Below, piece by piece: positions 41,950 to 49,994 of a stretch of 64,000 nucleotides of DNA. The DNA is from RUG563 sp045590215. Its GTDB lineage: Bacteria; Bacillota; Clostridia; Christensenellales; Aristaeellaceae. Below the pieces are notes generated by a model. It made no database searches and was not told where the DNA came from. It saw only the letters and a program-made list of their open reading frames with translations. The stretch lies in assembly GCA_045590215.1 (NCBI GenBank), contig JAZNQO010000028.1:25625-89624 (forward strand), written 5' to 3'. A program made the position numbers and the translations under genes. Positions within the stretch are counted from its first letter, which is position 1, and each line of letters starts with the position of its first letter.

Positions 41950-43500
41950 CTATACGTCAATGATTTCCTCTTCTTCCGGCACGATTTCTGGCTTGCTGTG
42001 CCGGGTTTTCAGCCGATAAACAACACCCAGAATCTGAATGGCAATCAGCGGCGTCATGGCCACCATCGCCACCACGCCAAAGGCATCCTCCAGCAGATTG
42101 CCGCCTACGGCGCCGCAGGCACCCATAGCCAGGGGCAGCATAAACGCCGCCGTCAACGGCCCGGATGCCACACCGCCGGAGTCAAACGCAATGGCCGTGA
42201 ATATGGGCGGACACACAAAAGTAAGCACCAGAGCCAGAAAATAGCCCGGAGCCAAGAACCACCAGACGGAAAGCCCCGTCACCACCCGCAGCATGGCCAT
42301 GCTCACCGAAGCCGCCACACCGATGGACAAGGCCATCATCATAGCGGATTTGCTGATGGCACCGGACGAAACTTCTTCCACTTGATTGTTCAGCACGTGC
42401 ACAGCCGGTTCCGCCCGCACCACCAGAAAGCCAATCAAAGCCCCCAGCGGCACCAACAGCCATACATATTCCGCCGCCAGATATTGCCCCAAAAACCGGC
42501 CCATGGGCAAAAAACCCACGTTCACACCGGCCAGGAAAATCACCAGCCCCAGATATGTATATAGAACACCCACGCCAATGCGCCTTATTTCCGCAAAAGG
42601 CAAGTGCAGGGAAAACACCTGAAACCCGGCAAACAAAACCACAATGGGCAGCAGAGCGACCACTACTTCCTTCAGGTAATGCGGAAAAGCAGAGGCAAAG
42701 GACGAAATCAATTCATGCGTATTTTCCACCTGAACCGCCGCAGCAGCTTCGCTTGTGTTTTCCAGATGCGGATAAAACAGGCTGATCAGCATGATAGCCA
42801 GAATGGGGCCGATGGAACACAGAGCCACCAGGCCGAAGCTGTCGTCCTCCGCTTCACGGCCGCTGCGCACATTGGCCACACCCATGCCAAGAGCCAGTAT
42901 GAAAGGCACCGTAATGGGCCCTGTGGTAACACCGCCGGAATCAAACGCCATGGGCAAAAAGGAGGGCTGAATAAACAACCCCAACACAAACACCAGCCCA
43001 TACAGGCCGATCAGCATATATTTCAGCTTGATACGGAACAAAATCCGCAAAAGAGCCAGCACCAGAAACAGCCCCACGCCCACTGCCACCGTCAGGATCA
43101 GCACCGCATTGGGCACGCCGTTTATCTGATTGGCCAGTACCGTCAGATCCGGCTCCGCCACCGTGATCAATACGCCCAGCAAAAAAGCAAAACCGCATAA
43201 AAAATAAATATTCTTTTTTCGGGTCAGGCCGGCACCCATATATTCGCCCATGGGCAGCATGGCCATATCCGCACCCATGGTAAACAACCCCATACCCAGC
43301 ACCAGCAAAAACGCCCCCAGAAAGAACTGGGCGATCATGCCCAGATCCACCGGCACAAACGTAACGCTGCAGGCTGAAACCACCAATGCAATGGGCAGCA
43401 CCGACATCAGCGATTCCCGGCACTTCTCCATCAGCTTTTTGGCTGCCATTCGCCGTTTGGGTAAAAAAGCATCAAGAGATCTTCTGGTTTTCCTGATCAA
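41950..43500 (-). CDS. DUF1538 family membrane protein
   Basis: 516 residues, about 12-14 membrane helices in two homologous halves. Each half holds an FDSGGV-x2-GP-(I/L)-T motif (186-196 and 439-449) that probably forms the substrate path, and a matching LPMG...  segment (MLPMGEYMGAGL and FLPMGRFLGQYL). Such internal duplication is typical of transporters. The start is TTG at 43498-43500 with GGGGAG upstream, inside the end of the flippase-like gene (29-bp overlap). DUF1538 genes often neighbour P-II genes; a P-II-gated transporter is inference. Substrate unknown. Confidence 0.88.
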   Translation of the reverse strand: MIRKTRRSLDAFLPKRRMAAKKLMEKCRESLMSVLPIALVVSACSVTFVPVDLGMIAQFFLGAFLLVLGMGLFTMGADMAMLPMGEYMGAGLTRKKNIYFLCGFAFLLGVLITVAEPDLTVLANQINGVPNAVLILTVAVGVGLFLVLALLRILFRIKLKYMLIGLYGLVFVLGLFIQPSFLPMAFDSGGVTTGPITVPFILALGMGVANVRSGREAEDDSFGLVALCSIGPILAIMLISLFYPHLENTSEAAAAVQVENTHELISSFASAFPHYLKEVVVALLPIVVLFAGFQVFSLHLPFAEIRRIGVGVLYTYLGLVIFLAGVNVGFLPMGRFLGQYLAAEYVWLLVPLGALIGFLVVRAEPAVHVLNNQVEEVSSGAISKSAMMMALSIGVAASVSMAMLRVVTGLSVWWFLAPGYFLALVLTFVCPPIFTAIAFDSGGVASGPLTAAFMLPLAMGACGAVGGNLLEDAFGVVAMVAMTPLIAIQILGVVYRLKTRHSKPEIVPEEEEIIDV

Positions 43501-44587
43501 TACCTTTCTCCCCTTTCAGCGTTGGGTCATCCCCATCCGTCAGTTGTCTGGCTTTCTGGCTGCGGATGCTGGCAGAGCTGTCCCACACCACGCATCCAAG
43601 CCCCACAATCAGGGATAAATAATAAGTGAAGAACCGCCACAAAAGTAAGGCTCCCAGCAATTTATTTTCCGGAAAAATTCCCTGGAAGAAGATATAGAAG
43701 CCGCCCTCCTGCGCCCCGGAAGCACCGGGCAGAGGCGTAAAGGATGCCCCGATATAAAGCAGGAACTGCAACACCAGTATTTCGCCATACTGATAGACGC
43801 TCTGCCCCATAGCCCGATACACGCAATAGGAAATGCTCATCAGCCCCATCACCTGAATGCAGGAAATCATCAGCAGCACCGCCAATTGCCCCGGATGATG
43901 GGTAACCATATCCACGCTGGCATGGAAATCCGCTAAGGCAGCGTCCATCCGTGAGGTGGTTCTGGCCACGTCCTTTACAATGCGCAGCTTATTGAGCAGG
44001 TTAATTATCAAAGAAATAATAAACCGAACGATATTTTTATTGATGGCCAGCAGCAGCACCGCCGCCACCGTAAAGCCATTGAGCACAAAGCCTGTGATCA
44101 CAACCACCCGCGCCCTTGTAATGCAGGCCCGGACAATTTCCGGATGCAATATCCACATCAGTCCGCCAAGGGTCAAAAGGGCGGTCTGGAAACAGAAAAA
44201 CTTCACCGCCAAAGCGGAAGAGGAAACCCCCGGCGCAATGCCCCGCTTTTTGAAAGCGAAAACCTGCATGGGCTGGCCGCCGGTGGCCGCAGGCGTAACG
44301 CTGGAATAAAACATGCCGATAACCGATACCAGTAAGCTGGTACCAAACTTTGGCTTTAACTTTTGCTGGCGGAAAAACACATGCACGCCCAACGCCTCAA
44401 ACACCATAAAAAGGCCGTAAGAAACCAAGGCCATCCCTATCCAGAACGGATGGCTGCTTCTCAAGGCGTGCCAGGCATCGCCAATTTCACCGTTTGCCGC
44501 ACCCAGATAAATCACAATGCCAATGGTGAGAAAAATCACCAGCGCATTGAGAATATTGCTGCGGGTTTGTTTGGTGATTTTGACCAA
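43472..44587 (-). CDS. Flippase-like (AglD2/MprF N-terminal-type) membrane protein
   Basis: 371 residues with 8 or more membrane helices; the conserved blocks SVIGMFYSSVTPAATGGQPMQVFAFK, VLLLAINKN and LQFLLYIGASFTPLPGASGAQEGGF match the flippase-like domain shared with lysylphosphatidylglycerol synthase. Such proteins move lipids or lipid-linked precursors across the membrane. Start uncertain: the earliest ATGs lie in an apparent -10 region (GCTATAATG at 44642-44650), so a TTG at 44587 with GAGG nine bases upstream is preferred. Overlaps DUF1538, hence one operon of four genes. Confidence 0.8.
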   Translation of the reverse strand: MVKITKQTRSNILNALVIFLTIGIVIYLGAANGEIGDAWHALRSSHPFWIGMALVSYGLFMVFEALGVHVFFRQQKLKPKFGTSLLVSVIGMFYSSVTPAATGGQPMQVFAFKKRGIAPGVSSSALAVKFFCFQTALLTLGGLMWILHPEIVRACITRARVVVITGFVLNGFTVAAVLLLAINKNIVRFIISLIINLLNKLRIVKDVARTTSRMDAALADFHASVDMVTHHPGQLAVLLMISCIQVMGLMSISYCVYRAMGQSVYQYGEILVLQFLLYIGASFTPLPGASGAQEGGFYIFFQGIFPENKLLGALLLWRFFTYYLSLIVGLGCVVWDSSASIRSQKARQLTDGDDPTLKGEKGIDQENQKIS

Positions 44588-44734
44588 CAGTTTTTTCCTC
44601 GCGCTTCCAAAGGATAGGCAATAACGATATACTGCCACGTTCATTATAGCATAAAACACGCTTCTTTGTCACCTTTTTTATTTATCTTGACCATCAAACA
44701 CAATTTTTAAGGGAAACATCACAAAGGTTTAGAA

Positions 44735-44771
44735 AATGTGCATTGACACACATTGCATAAAATGTTATATT
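44735..44771 (+). promoter_or_regulatory. xylB promoter with dyad
   Basis: TTGACA (44743-44748), 17-bp spacer, TATATT (44766-44771). The -35 sits at the centre of the inverted repeat AATGTG-N8-CACATT (44735-44754), a plausible repressor or activator site. Confidence 0.7.
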
Positions 44772-44820
44772 TTTTGCAGCAAGATTTTTTCCTATTACAA
44801 GGATGAAAAGGAGAATGTAT

Positions 44821-46341
44821 ATGGCATATTTACTGGGTATTGATATCGGCACTTCCGGTACCAAAACGGTGATTTTTGATGAGCAGGGCAACGGCCTTGC
44901 TTCCTATACCGGCGAATACGGCATGCAACAGCCCAAAAACGGCTGGGCAGAGCAGCATCCCCAGGACTGGTGGGAAGCCGTCGTGGACGGCATCCGTGCG
45001 GTGCTGGGCAAGAGCGGCGTGGATGCCGCCGAGATCGCCGGCATCGGCCTTTCCGGCCAGATGCACGGGCTGACCATGCTGGATAAAGACAACAAAGTGC
45101 TGCGCCCCGCCATCATCTGGTGCGACCAGCGCACGGCGCAGGAATGCGCTGAAATCGAGGCACTGATGGGCGGTCGGGACAGGCTGATTGCCATCACGGC
45201 CAACCCTGCCCTCACCGGCTTCACCGCCGGCAAAATCCGCTGGGTGCAAAAGCACGAGCCCGAAATTTACGAAAAGTGCGCTCACATCCTGCTGCCCAAG
45301 GATTATATCCGCTTCATGCTCACCGGCGAATACGCAACGGAAGTTTCCGATGCCAGCGGCATGCAGCTGCTGGACGTGCCCGGCCGCTGCTGGTCTGACA
45401 CCGTTCTGGAAAAGCTGGGCATTGACAAGGCTCTCCTGGGCAAGGTTTACGAAAGCCCTGAAGTGACCGGCGTGATCACCCCCCGTGTGGCGGAACTGAC
45501 AGGCCTCAAAGCCGGCACCCCCGTGGTTGGCGGCGCAGGCGATAACGCTGCCGCTGCTGTTGGCACAGGCGTTGTGCGCTCCGGCCGTGCTTTCACCACC
45601 ATCGGCACCTCCGGCGTGGTCTTTGCCCATACTGATATGGTCACCATTGACCCCCTTGGCCGTGCCCACACCTTCTGCTGCGCCGTGCCCGGTGCATGGC
45701 ATGTGATGGGCGTGACCCAGGCTGCCGGCCTCTCCCTCAAGTGGTTCCGGGATACCCTGTGCGCTGACGAAGTGGCCGTAGCCAATCAGATGGGCTGCGA
45801 CAGCTATGACCTGATCAACAAGCAGGTGGCCCAGTCCCCCATCGGGGCTAACCGCCTGTTCTATCTGCCTTACCTGATGGGCGAACGCACCCCCCACCTG
45901 GATTCCGATTGCCGCGGTGCTTTCGTGGGTCTTTCCGCCATGCACCAGAAGCGGGATATGGTTCGTGCCGTCATGGAAGGCGTTGCCTATTCCCTGAAGG
46001 ATTGCCAGAGCCTGTTCGGCCAGATGGGCCTGAACATTAACCATATGGCAGCCTGCGGCGGCGGTGCCAAGAGCCCCATCTGGCGGCAGATGCTGGCTGA
46101 CCTGTATGGCTGCGATATCATGACGGTCAAGGGCGAAGGCCCTGCCCTCGGCGTGGCTCTGCTGGCCGGTGTTGGCGCAGGCATCTATTCCTCCGTGCCC
46201 GAAGCATGCGATGCCGCCATCCAGTACGGCGACAAGCAAGCTCCCGATGAAAATGCGGCTGAATATATCAAGAATTACGAATTCTACCGCACCATCTATC
46301 CCGCCCTGAAGGACGTTTACGCCCGTCTGGCGCACCTGTAA
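44821..46341 (+). CDS. xylB: Xylulokinase
   Basis: 506 residues of the FGGY kinase family. LLGIDIGTSGTKTVIFDEQG at the N-terminus, GIGLSGQMHGL (substrate loop), IIWCDQRT, ASGMQLLDV and VVGGAGDNAAAAVGTGV with the general-base Asp are characteristic of xylulokinase. It phosphorylates D-xylulose for the pentose phosphate pathway. Start at 44821 has AAAGGAG upstream. Xylose isomerase and a transporter are absent from the window. It is followed by a terminator and then the GH51 gene. Codon bias suggests strong expression. Confidence 0.94.
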   Translation: MAYLLGIDIGTSGTKTVIFDEQGNGLASYTGEYGMQQPKNGWAEQHPQDWWEAVVDGIRAVLGKSGVDAAEIAGIGLSGQMHGLTMLDKDNKVLRPAIIWCDQRTAQECAEIEALMGGRDRLIAITANPALTGFTAGKIRWVQKHEPEIYEKCAHILLPKDYIRFMLTGEYATEVSDASGMQLLDVPGRCWSDTVLEKLGIDKALLGKVYESPEVTGVITPRVAELTGLKAGTPVVGGAGDNAAAAVGTGVVRSGRAFTTIGTSGVVFAHTDMVTIDPLGRAHTFCCAVPGAWHVMGVTQAAGLSLKWFRDTLCADEVAVANQMGCDSYDLINKQVAQSPIGANRLFYLPYLMGERTPHLDSDCRGAFVGLSAMHQKRDMVRAVMEGVAYSLKDCQSLFGQMGLNINHMAACGGGAKSPIWRQMLADLYGCDIMTVKGEGPALGVALLAGVGAGIYSSVPEACDAAIQYGDKQAPDENAAEYIKNYEFYRTIYPALKDVYARLAHL

Positions 46342-46355
46342 TCTTCACAACAATC

Positions 46356-46386
46356 AAGAGGGGTTTTGCATAAGCCCCTCTTTTTT
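46356..46386 (+). terminator. xylB terminator
   Basis: AAGAGGGG and CCCCTC arms with a 12-base loop and TTTTTT, 14 bp past the xylB stop. GH51 follows 25 bp later and may be read by leak-through. Confidence 0.8.
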
Positions 46387-46410
46387 GACAGGGAAAGGAA
46401 CCGTGTTTTT

Positions 46411-47904
46411 ATGAAAAACGCCAAGCTGATTCTGGACAAAGATTATGTGATTTCCGAAATTGATAAGCGCATTTACGGCTCTTTTATCGAGCATCTGGGC
46501 AGGGCTGTGTATACCGGCATTTATCAGCCCGGCCATCCCTCGGCAGATAAACTGGGCTTCCGCAAGGACGTGATTGAGCTGGTGAAAAAGCTAAACGTGC
46601 CCATCGTGCGCTATCCCGGCGGCAATTTCGTGTCCGGCTTCCATTGGGAAGACGCCATCGGCCCGGTGGCGGACAGGCCCAAGCGGCTGGACCTGGCATG
46701 GAAAACCACCGAAACCAACGAAGTGGGCCTGCATGAATTCTGCGCCTGGGCCAAGGAAGCCAACACGGCAGTAATGTACGCCGTAAACCTTGGCACCCGT
46801 GGCCCCGATGACGCCCGGAACGTGGTGGAATATGCCAACCACAAAAGCGGCAGCTATTGGAGCGACCTGCGCATCAAAAACGGTGCCAAAGACCCCTTCG
46901 ATATCAAGCTGTGGTGCCTCGGCAACGAAATGGACGGCCCGTGGCAGATGGGTGCTAAAACGGCCTATGAATACGGCCGAATTGCCAATGAAGCCTCCAA
47001 AATGATGAAATGGACGGATGACTCCATCGAAACCGTGGCCTGCGGCTCTTCCGGCACGGGAATGCCCACCTTCGGCGAATGGGAATATCAGATGCTGACG
47101 GAATGCTATGATAACGTGGATTATGTGTCCCTCCACCGCTATTATGGCAATCCCCATAACGAAACGGAAGATTTCCTCGCCTCCTCCATGGACTTGGATA
47201 ACTTCATCAAAACCGTAGCCTCCATCTGCGACGCCGTCAAAGGCAAGAAGCACGCAAAGAAGCAGGTCAATCTCTCCCTGGACGAATGGAACGTGTGGTA
47301 TCATTCCAATCAGCAGGATCAGGAACTGTATAAGCGGGAGCCTTGGGGCAACGCCCTGCCGCTGTTGGAAGATATCTATAATTTCGAGGATGCGCTGCTG
47401 GTGGGCCTGATGCTGATCACCATGCTGAAGAATGCCGACCGGGTGAAGATCGGCTGCCTGGCCCAGCTGGTGAACGTCATCGCCCCCATCATGACCAGCA
47501 AGCAGGGCGGTGCATGGGCGCAAACCATCTTCTATCCCGTCATGCAGGCCAGCACCTTTGGCCGGGGCAAGAGCCTGCTGCCCCTGATTTCCTGCGAAAA
47601 GTTCGATACCAAGCATTACAGCGATGTGCCCGTGGTGGACGCCGCCGCCGTGCTGAACGAGCAGGACGAAGTGATTATCTTCGCCGTGAACCGGGATCTG
47701 AAAGAAGATGTGATGCTGGATAGCGACCTTCGCTCCTTCGGCGATATGAAGGTTATCAGCCATTCCGTTTTGCATCATGACGATATGAAGGCCATCAATA
47801 CCGAACTGAATCCCACCGAAGTGCTGCCCTGTGAAAAGGGTGCGGATGCGGAAGGCATCGTGCTGCCTGCCGCCAGCTGGAACGTGATTCGTCTGGCCAA
47901 ATAA
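46411..47904 (+). CDS. GH51 alpha-L-arabinofuranosidase
   Basis: 497 residues, no signal peptide, so intracellular. ERIYGSFIEHLGRAVYTGIY-like segment (RIYGSFIEHLGRAVYTGIYQ), VRYPGGNFVSGF, acid/base E173 in LGNEMDGPWQ and nucleophile E292 in LDEWNVWYH are diagnostic. The beta-sandwich C-terminal part ends VLPAASWNVIRL. It releases terminal arabinose from imported arabino-oligosaccharides, complementing the xylanase and xylB. Start at 46411 with AAAGGA upstream. Confidence 0.95.
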   Translation: MKNAKLILDKDYVISEIDKRIYGSFIEHLGRAVYTGIYQPGHPSADKLGFRKDVIELVKKLNVPIVRYPGGNFVSGFHWEDAIGPVADRPKRLDLAWKTTETNEVGLHEFCAWAKEANTAVMYAVNLGTRGPDDARNVVEYANHKSGSYWSDLRIKNGAKDPFDIKLWCLGNEMDGPWQMGAKTAYEYGRIANEASKMMKWTDDSIETVACGSSGTGMPTFGEWEYQMLTECYDNVDYVSLHRYYGNPHNETEDFLASSMDLDNFIKTVASICDAVKGKKHAKKQVNLSLDEWNVWYHSNQQDQELYKREPWGNALPLLEDIYNFEDALLVGLMLITMLKNADRVKIGCLAQLVNVIAPIMTSKQGGAWAQTIFYPVMQASTFGRGKSLLPLISCEKFDTKHYSDVPVVDAAAVLNEQDEVIIFAVNRDLKEDVMLDSDLRSFGDMKVISHSVLHHDDMKAINTELNPTEVLPCEKGADAEGIVLPAASWNVIRLAK

Positions 47905-47917
47905 AATCACACAAAAA

Positions 47918-47960
47918 AACAGCCGTGGAAGAAACGATTTCTCCACGGCTGTTTTCTTTT
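47918..47960. terminator. Bidirectional terminator between GH51 and SGNH genes
   Basis: AACAGCCGTGGAAGAAA-CGA-TTTCTCCACGGCTGTT, T-rich on both sides. Between convergent ends. The arm TGGAAGAAA also appears in hairpin 1 of repeat copy A. Confidence 0.85.
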
Positions 47961-47962
47961 GC

Positions 47963-48514
47963 TTATAAATAGCGGCTGATGGCTTCCGCCACCTGTGTTG
48001 CAGCGATGGTATTGCCCTCGTCGTTGAGGTGCAGATGGTCGCCCCGGTCATAGGTGACCATTTTATCGTGCATGGTGGCAAACAAATCGTCCACGGGAAT
48101 ATCATATTTCGCCGCCACTTTTTTCACAATCTCGTTATACGCCCGGATGCCGGTGGTGTCGGGATTGGTGGTGGGCATGATGGTGCCGAAAATAATCTTC
48201 ACGCCGGGGAATAATTTCCGCAGCACAATCACCGTGCGCTCCACCGCCGATTCATATTCTTCCGGCAGGGAGAAGGGGCGGCCAATCTGATAATCATCCC
48301 CCAGATCCCACAGGCCGCAGCTCCAATGCACAATATCGGGCTTGGGAAACTGATCCAGCCAGAAGCGAAGAGAATTGAGGGTATAGCCTGCCCAGCGGCC
48401 GTTTTCGACGGGGCCGTGCACCCCGGCCTTTCCTTCCAGCATTTTGCGCACAAAGGGTTCATATCCCTGCCGTCTGGAATCCCCCAGCAGCAGCACTTGT
48501 TTCATTTCAGCCAT
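47963..48514 (-). CDS. SGNH/GDSL hydrolase (possible carbohydrate esterase)
   Basis: 183 residues. GDS S13 in LLLGDSRRQGY, HWSCGLWDLG (block III variant), and the catalytic DxxH in DRGDHLHLNDEG. No signal peptide. Its position next to GH51 suggests deacetylation of xylo- or arabino-oligosaccharides, but lipid or peptide esters cannot be excluded. The ATG at 48514 has GGAGAAT upstream. Confidence 0.85.
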   Translation of the reverse strand: MAEMKQVLLLGDSRRQGYEPFVRKMLEGKAGVHGPVENGRWAGYTLNSLRFWLDQFPKPDIVHWSCGLWDLGDDYQIGRPFSLPEEYESAVERTVIVLRKLFPGVKIIFGTIMPTTNPDTTGIRAYNEIVKKVAAKYDIPVDDLFATMHDKMVTYDRGDHLHLNDEGNTIAATQVAEAISRYL

Positions 48515-48603
48515 GTTTCATTCTCCTTCATTTGGGAAAATCTCATTGACTTTATTATATCAAACCCCCGAACCCATTGCAACCGCCCTCTTTTTGAAAT
48601 GCA

Positions 48604-48644
48604 AAACAGCCGTCCTCTTTTTTAGAGAACGGCTGCCTGTATAT
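48604..48644 (-). terminator. Terminator after the SASP gene pair
   Basis: On the minus strand AGCCGTTCTC-TAAAAAA-GAGGACGGCT followed by GTTTTGC, 20 bp past the first SASP stop. Confidence 0.7.
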
Positions 48645-48658
48645 GCCCTTTCAGCAGC

Positions 48659-48895
48659 TTATTTGCCGCTCATCTGGCGTTCCTGCTGTTCAATCATGCG
48701 CTTTACCATGTAGCCGCCGATATAGCCGGCCTGACGGGAAGGCAGATCGCCGTTATAGCCCTGCTTGAGGTTGATGCCCAGTTCGTTGGCGATTTCATAT
48801 TTCATGTTGTCCAAAGCGGCCTTGGCTTCGGGCACGTTGATGCGGTTGCTGTTGGAATTGGAGGAAGAGGATGCGTTCTGATTGGGCTGATACAT
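48659..48895 (-). CDS. Alpha/beta-type small acid-soluble spore protein (1)
   Basis: 78 residues. A Ser/Asn-rich start (about 1-20) and the conserved DNA-binding motifs VPEAKAALDNMKYEIANELGI and GYNGDLPSRQAGYIGGYMVKRMIE. YEIANELG holds the germination-protease cleavage site, and the second block binds and protects DNA in the A-like form. It confers spore UV and heat resistance. GGAGTGAC is the ribosome site. Tandem with a second SASP gene 36 bp upstream. Confidence 0.97.
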   Translation of the reverse strand: MYQPNQNASSSSNSNSNRINVPEAKAALDNMKYEIANELGINLKQGYNGDLPSRQAGYIGGYMVKRMIEQQERQMSGK

Positions 48896-48931
48896 AGGTT
48901 AGTCACTCCTTCAAAAATTATTTGTTTGTTT

Positions 48932-49138
48932 TTACTTGCCGGCCATCTGCTTTTCCGCCTGTTCAATCAGACGCTTCACCATATAGCCGCCCACATAGCC
49001 GTTCTCCCGGCTGGAAAGATCGCCGTTGTAGCCCTGCTTGAAATTGATGCCCAGTTCCCTTGCAATTTCAAACTTCATGTTGTCCAGGGCTGCCTTGGCT
49101 TCGGGCACGTTTACCCGGTTTCCGGTTTGCTGGTTCAT
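48932..49138 (-). CDS. Alpha/beta-type small acid-soluble spore protein (2)
   Basis: 68 residues, about 80 percent like the neighbouring SASP: NVPEAKAALDNMKFEIARELGI, GYNGDLSSRENGYVGGYMVKRLIEQ. The Ser-rich N-terminus is missing. A strong GGGGAGGTGAAGAG leader precedes the ATG. First of the two in the likely forespore-specific (sigma G) transcript; no clear sigma G promoter could be assigned. Confidence 0.97.
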   Translation of the reverse strand: MNQQTGNRVNVPEAKAALDNMKFEIARELGINFKQGYNGDLSSRENGYVGGYMVKRLIEQAEKQMAGK

Positions 49139-49261
49139 TGCTCTTCACCTCCCCTTTTCTTCAGGTCACTGCTATTTTGACCAGCCTGCAAAAAAATACG
49201 CTGGCAATTTTCATCAATTCAAAAACTTTGACGAAAAGGCTGTTATTTTTGTGGAAAAGCC

Positions 49262-49290
49262 TTGCTTTTTGCCGGATTCCTTCGTATAAT
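49262..49290 (+). promoter_or_regulatory. Promoter of the xpt-nucleoside transporter operon
   Basis: TTGCTT (49262-49267), 17-bp spacer, TATAAT (49285-49290), 63 bp before the xpt start. No purine riboswitch consensus could be found in the 5' leader. Confidence 0.75.
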
Positions 49291-49353
49291 GAGAGTATCT
49301 TTTTGAAAAAGCAGATTACTTTTTTGAAAGACGAAACGGAGGGGCAAAAAGCC

Positions 49354-49932
49354 ATGAAGGAACTGCGAAAAGCCATTGAAACATTCGGCCATGGCATGGG
49401 GGAAGACATCGTAAAGGTGGACATGTTTTTGAACCACCGCATCGATACCGCCCTTTTGTTCCAGATGGGTCAGGCCTTTGCAGATGAATTCAGGGAAGAC
49501 CGCCCCACGCTGATCCTCACCGTGGAAGCCAGCGGCATTGCCCTGGCCGTGGCTGCAGCGCAGGCCCTTGGCAATCTGCCCGTAGTGTTCGCCAAAAAGA
49601 GCGAAAACAAGGTGCAGTCCGGCGATGTGGCCCACGCCCCCGTCTATTCCTTCACCCATAAAAAGGAATACCAGATCCGGGTGGAAAAGCGGTATATCCC
49701 CCAGGGCAGCCGGGTTTTGATCATTGATGATTTCCTGGCAGACGGCAACGCCGTCAAAGGCCTGATGCAGCTTTGCCAGCAGCTGGACAGCAGCGTAGTG
49801 GGCATCGGCATCGCCGTGGAAAAGGGCTTCCAGCCCGGCGGGCAGAATCTGCGTGCTCAGGGTATCCATCTCAAGTCTCTGGCAATCGTGACCGGCATTG
49901 AAAACGGAAAAATTCAACTGCTGAACGATTGA
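49354..49932 (+). CDS. xpt: Xanthine phosphoribosyltransferase
   Basis: 192 residues. DIVKVDMFLNHRIDTALL is the typical N-terminus, VLIIDDFLADGNAVKGL the PRPP motif, and SENKVQSGDV a loop conserved in Xpt. It salvages xanthine to XMP. Start at 49354 with GGAGGGG upstream. Placed 62 bp ahead of a nucleoside ABC transporter, fitting uptake plus salvage of purines. Confidence 0.93.
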   Translation: MKELRKAIETFGHGMGEDIVKVDMFLNHRIDTALLFQMGQAFADEFREDRPTLILTVEASGIALAVAAAQALGNLPVVFAKKSENKVQSGDVAHAPVYSFTHKKEYQIRVEKRYIPQGSRVLIIDDFLADGNAVKGLMQLCQQLDSSVVGIGIAVEKGFQPGGQNLRAQGIHLKSLAIVTGIENGKIQLLND

Positions 49933-49994
49933 ACCATAGATTCCGGCGCATAGCCGGAAAAACACATCCATTTCCAATAGAGGAGGAAAAACTC

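Noticed and set aside
44830..48105. Two roughly 500-codon minus-strand frames opposite xylB and GH51
   Set aside because: Both mirror strong genes on the other strand and show the usual His/Ala-rich antisense composition.
49139..49215. Sigma G promoter upstream of the SASP pair
   Set aside because: GTATTT and CAAAATA resemble the boxes, but spacing is short; not enough for a feature.
49139..49353. Purine riboswitch upstream of xpt
   Set aside because: The leader after the promoter is only about 55 nt and lacks the conserved junction and loop sequences.
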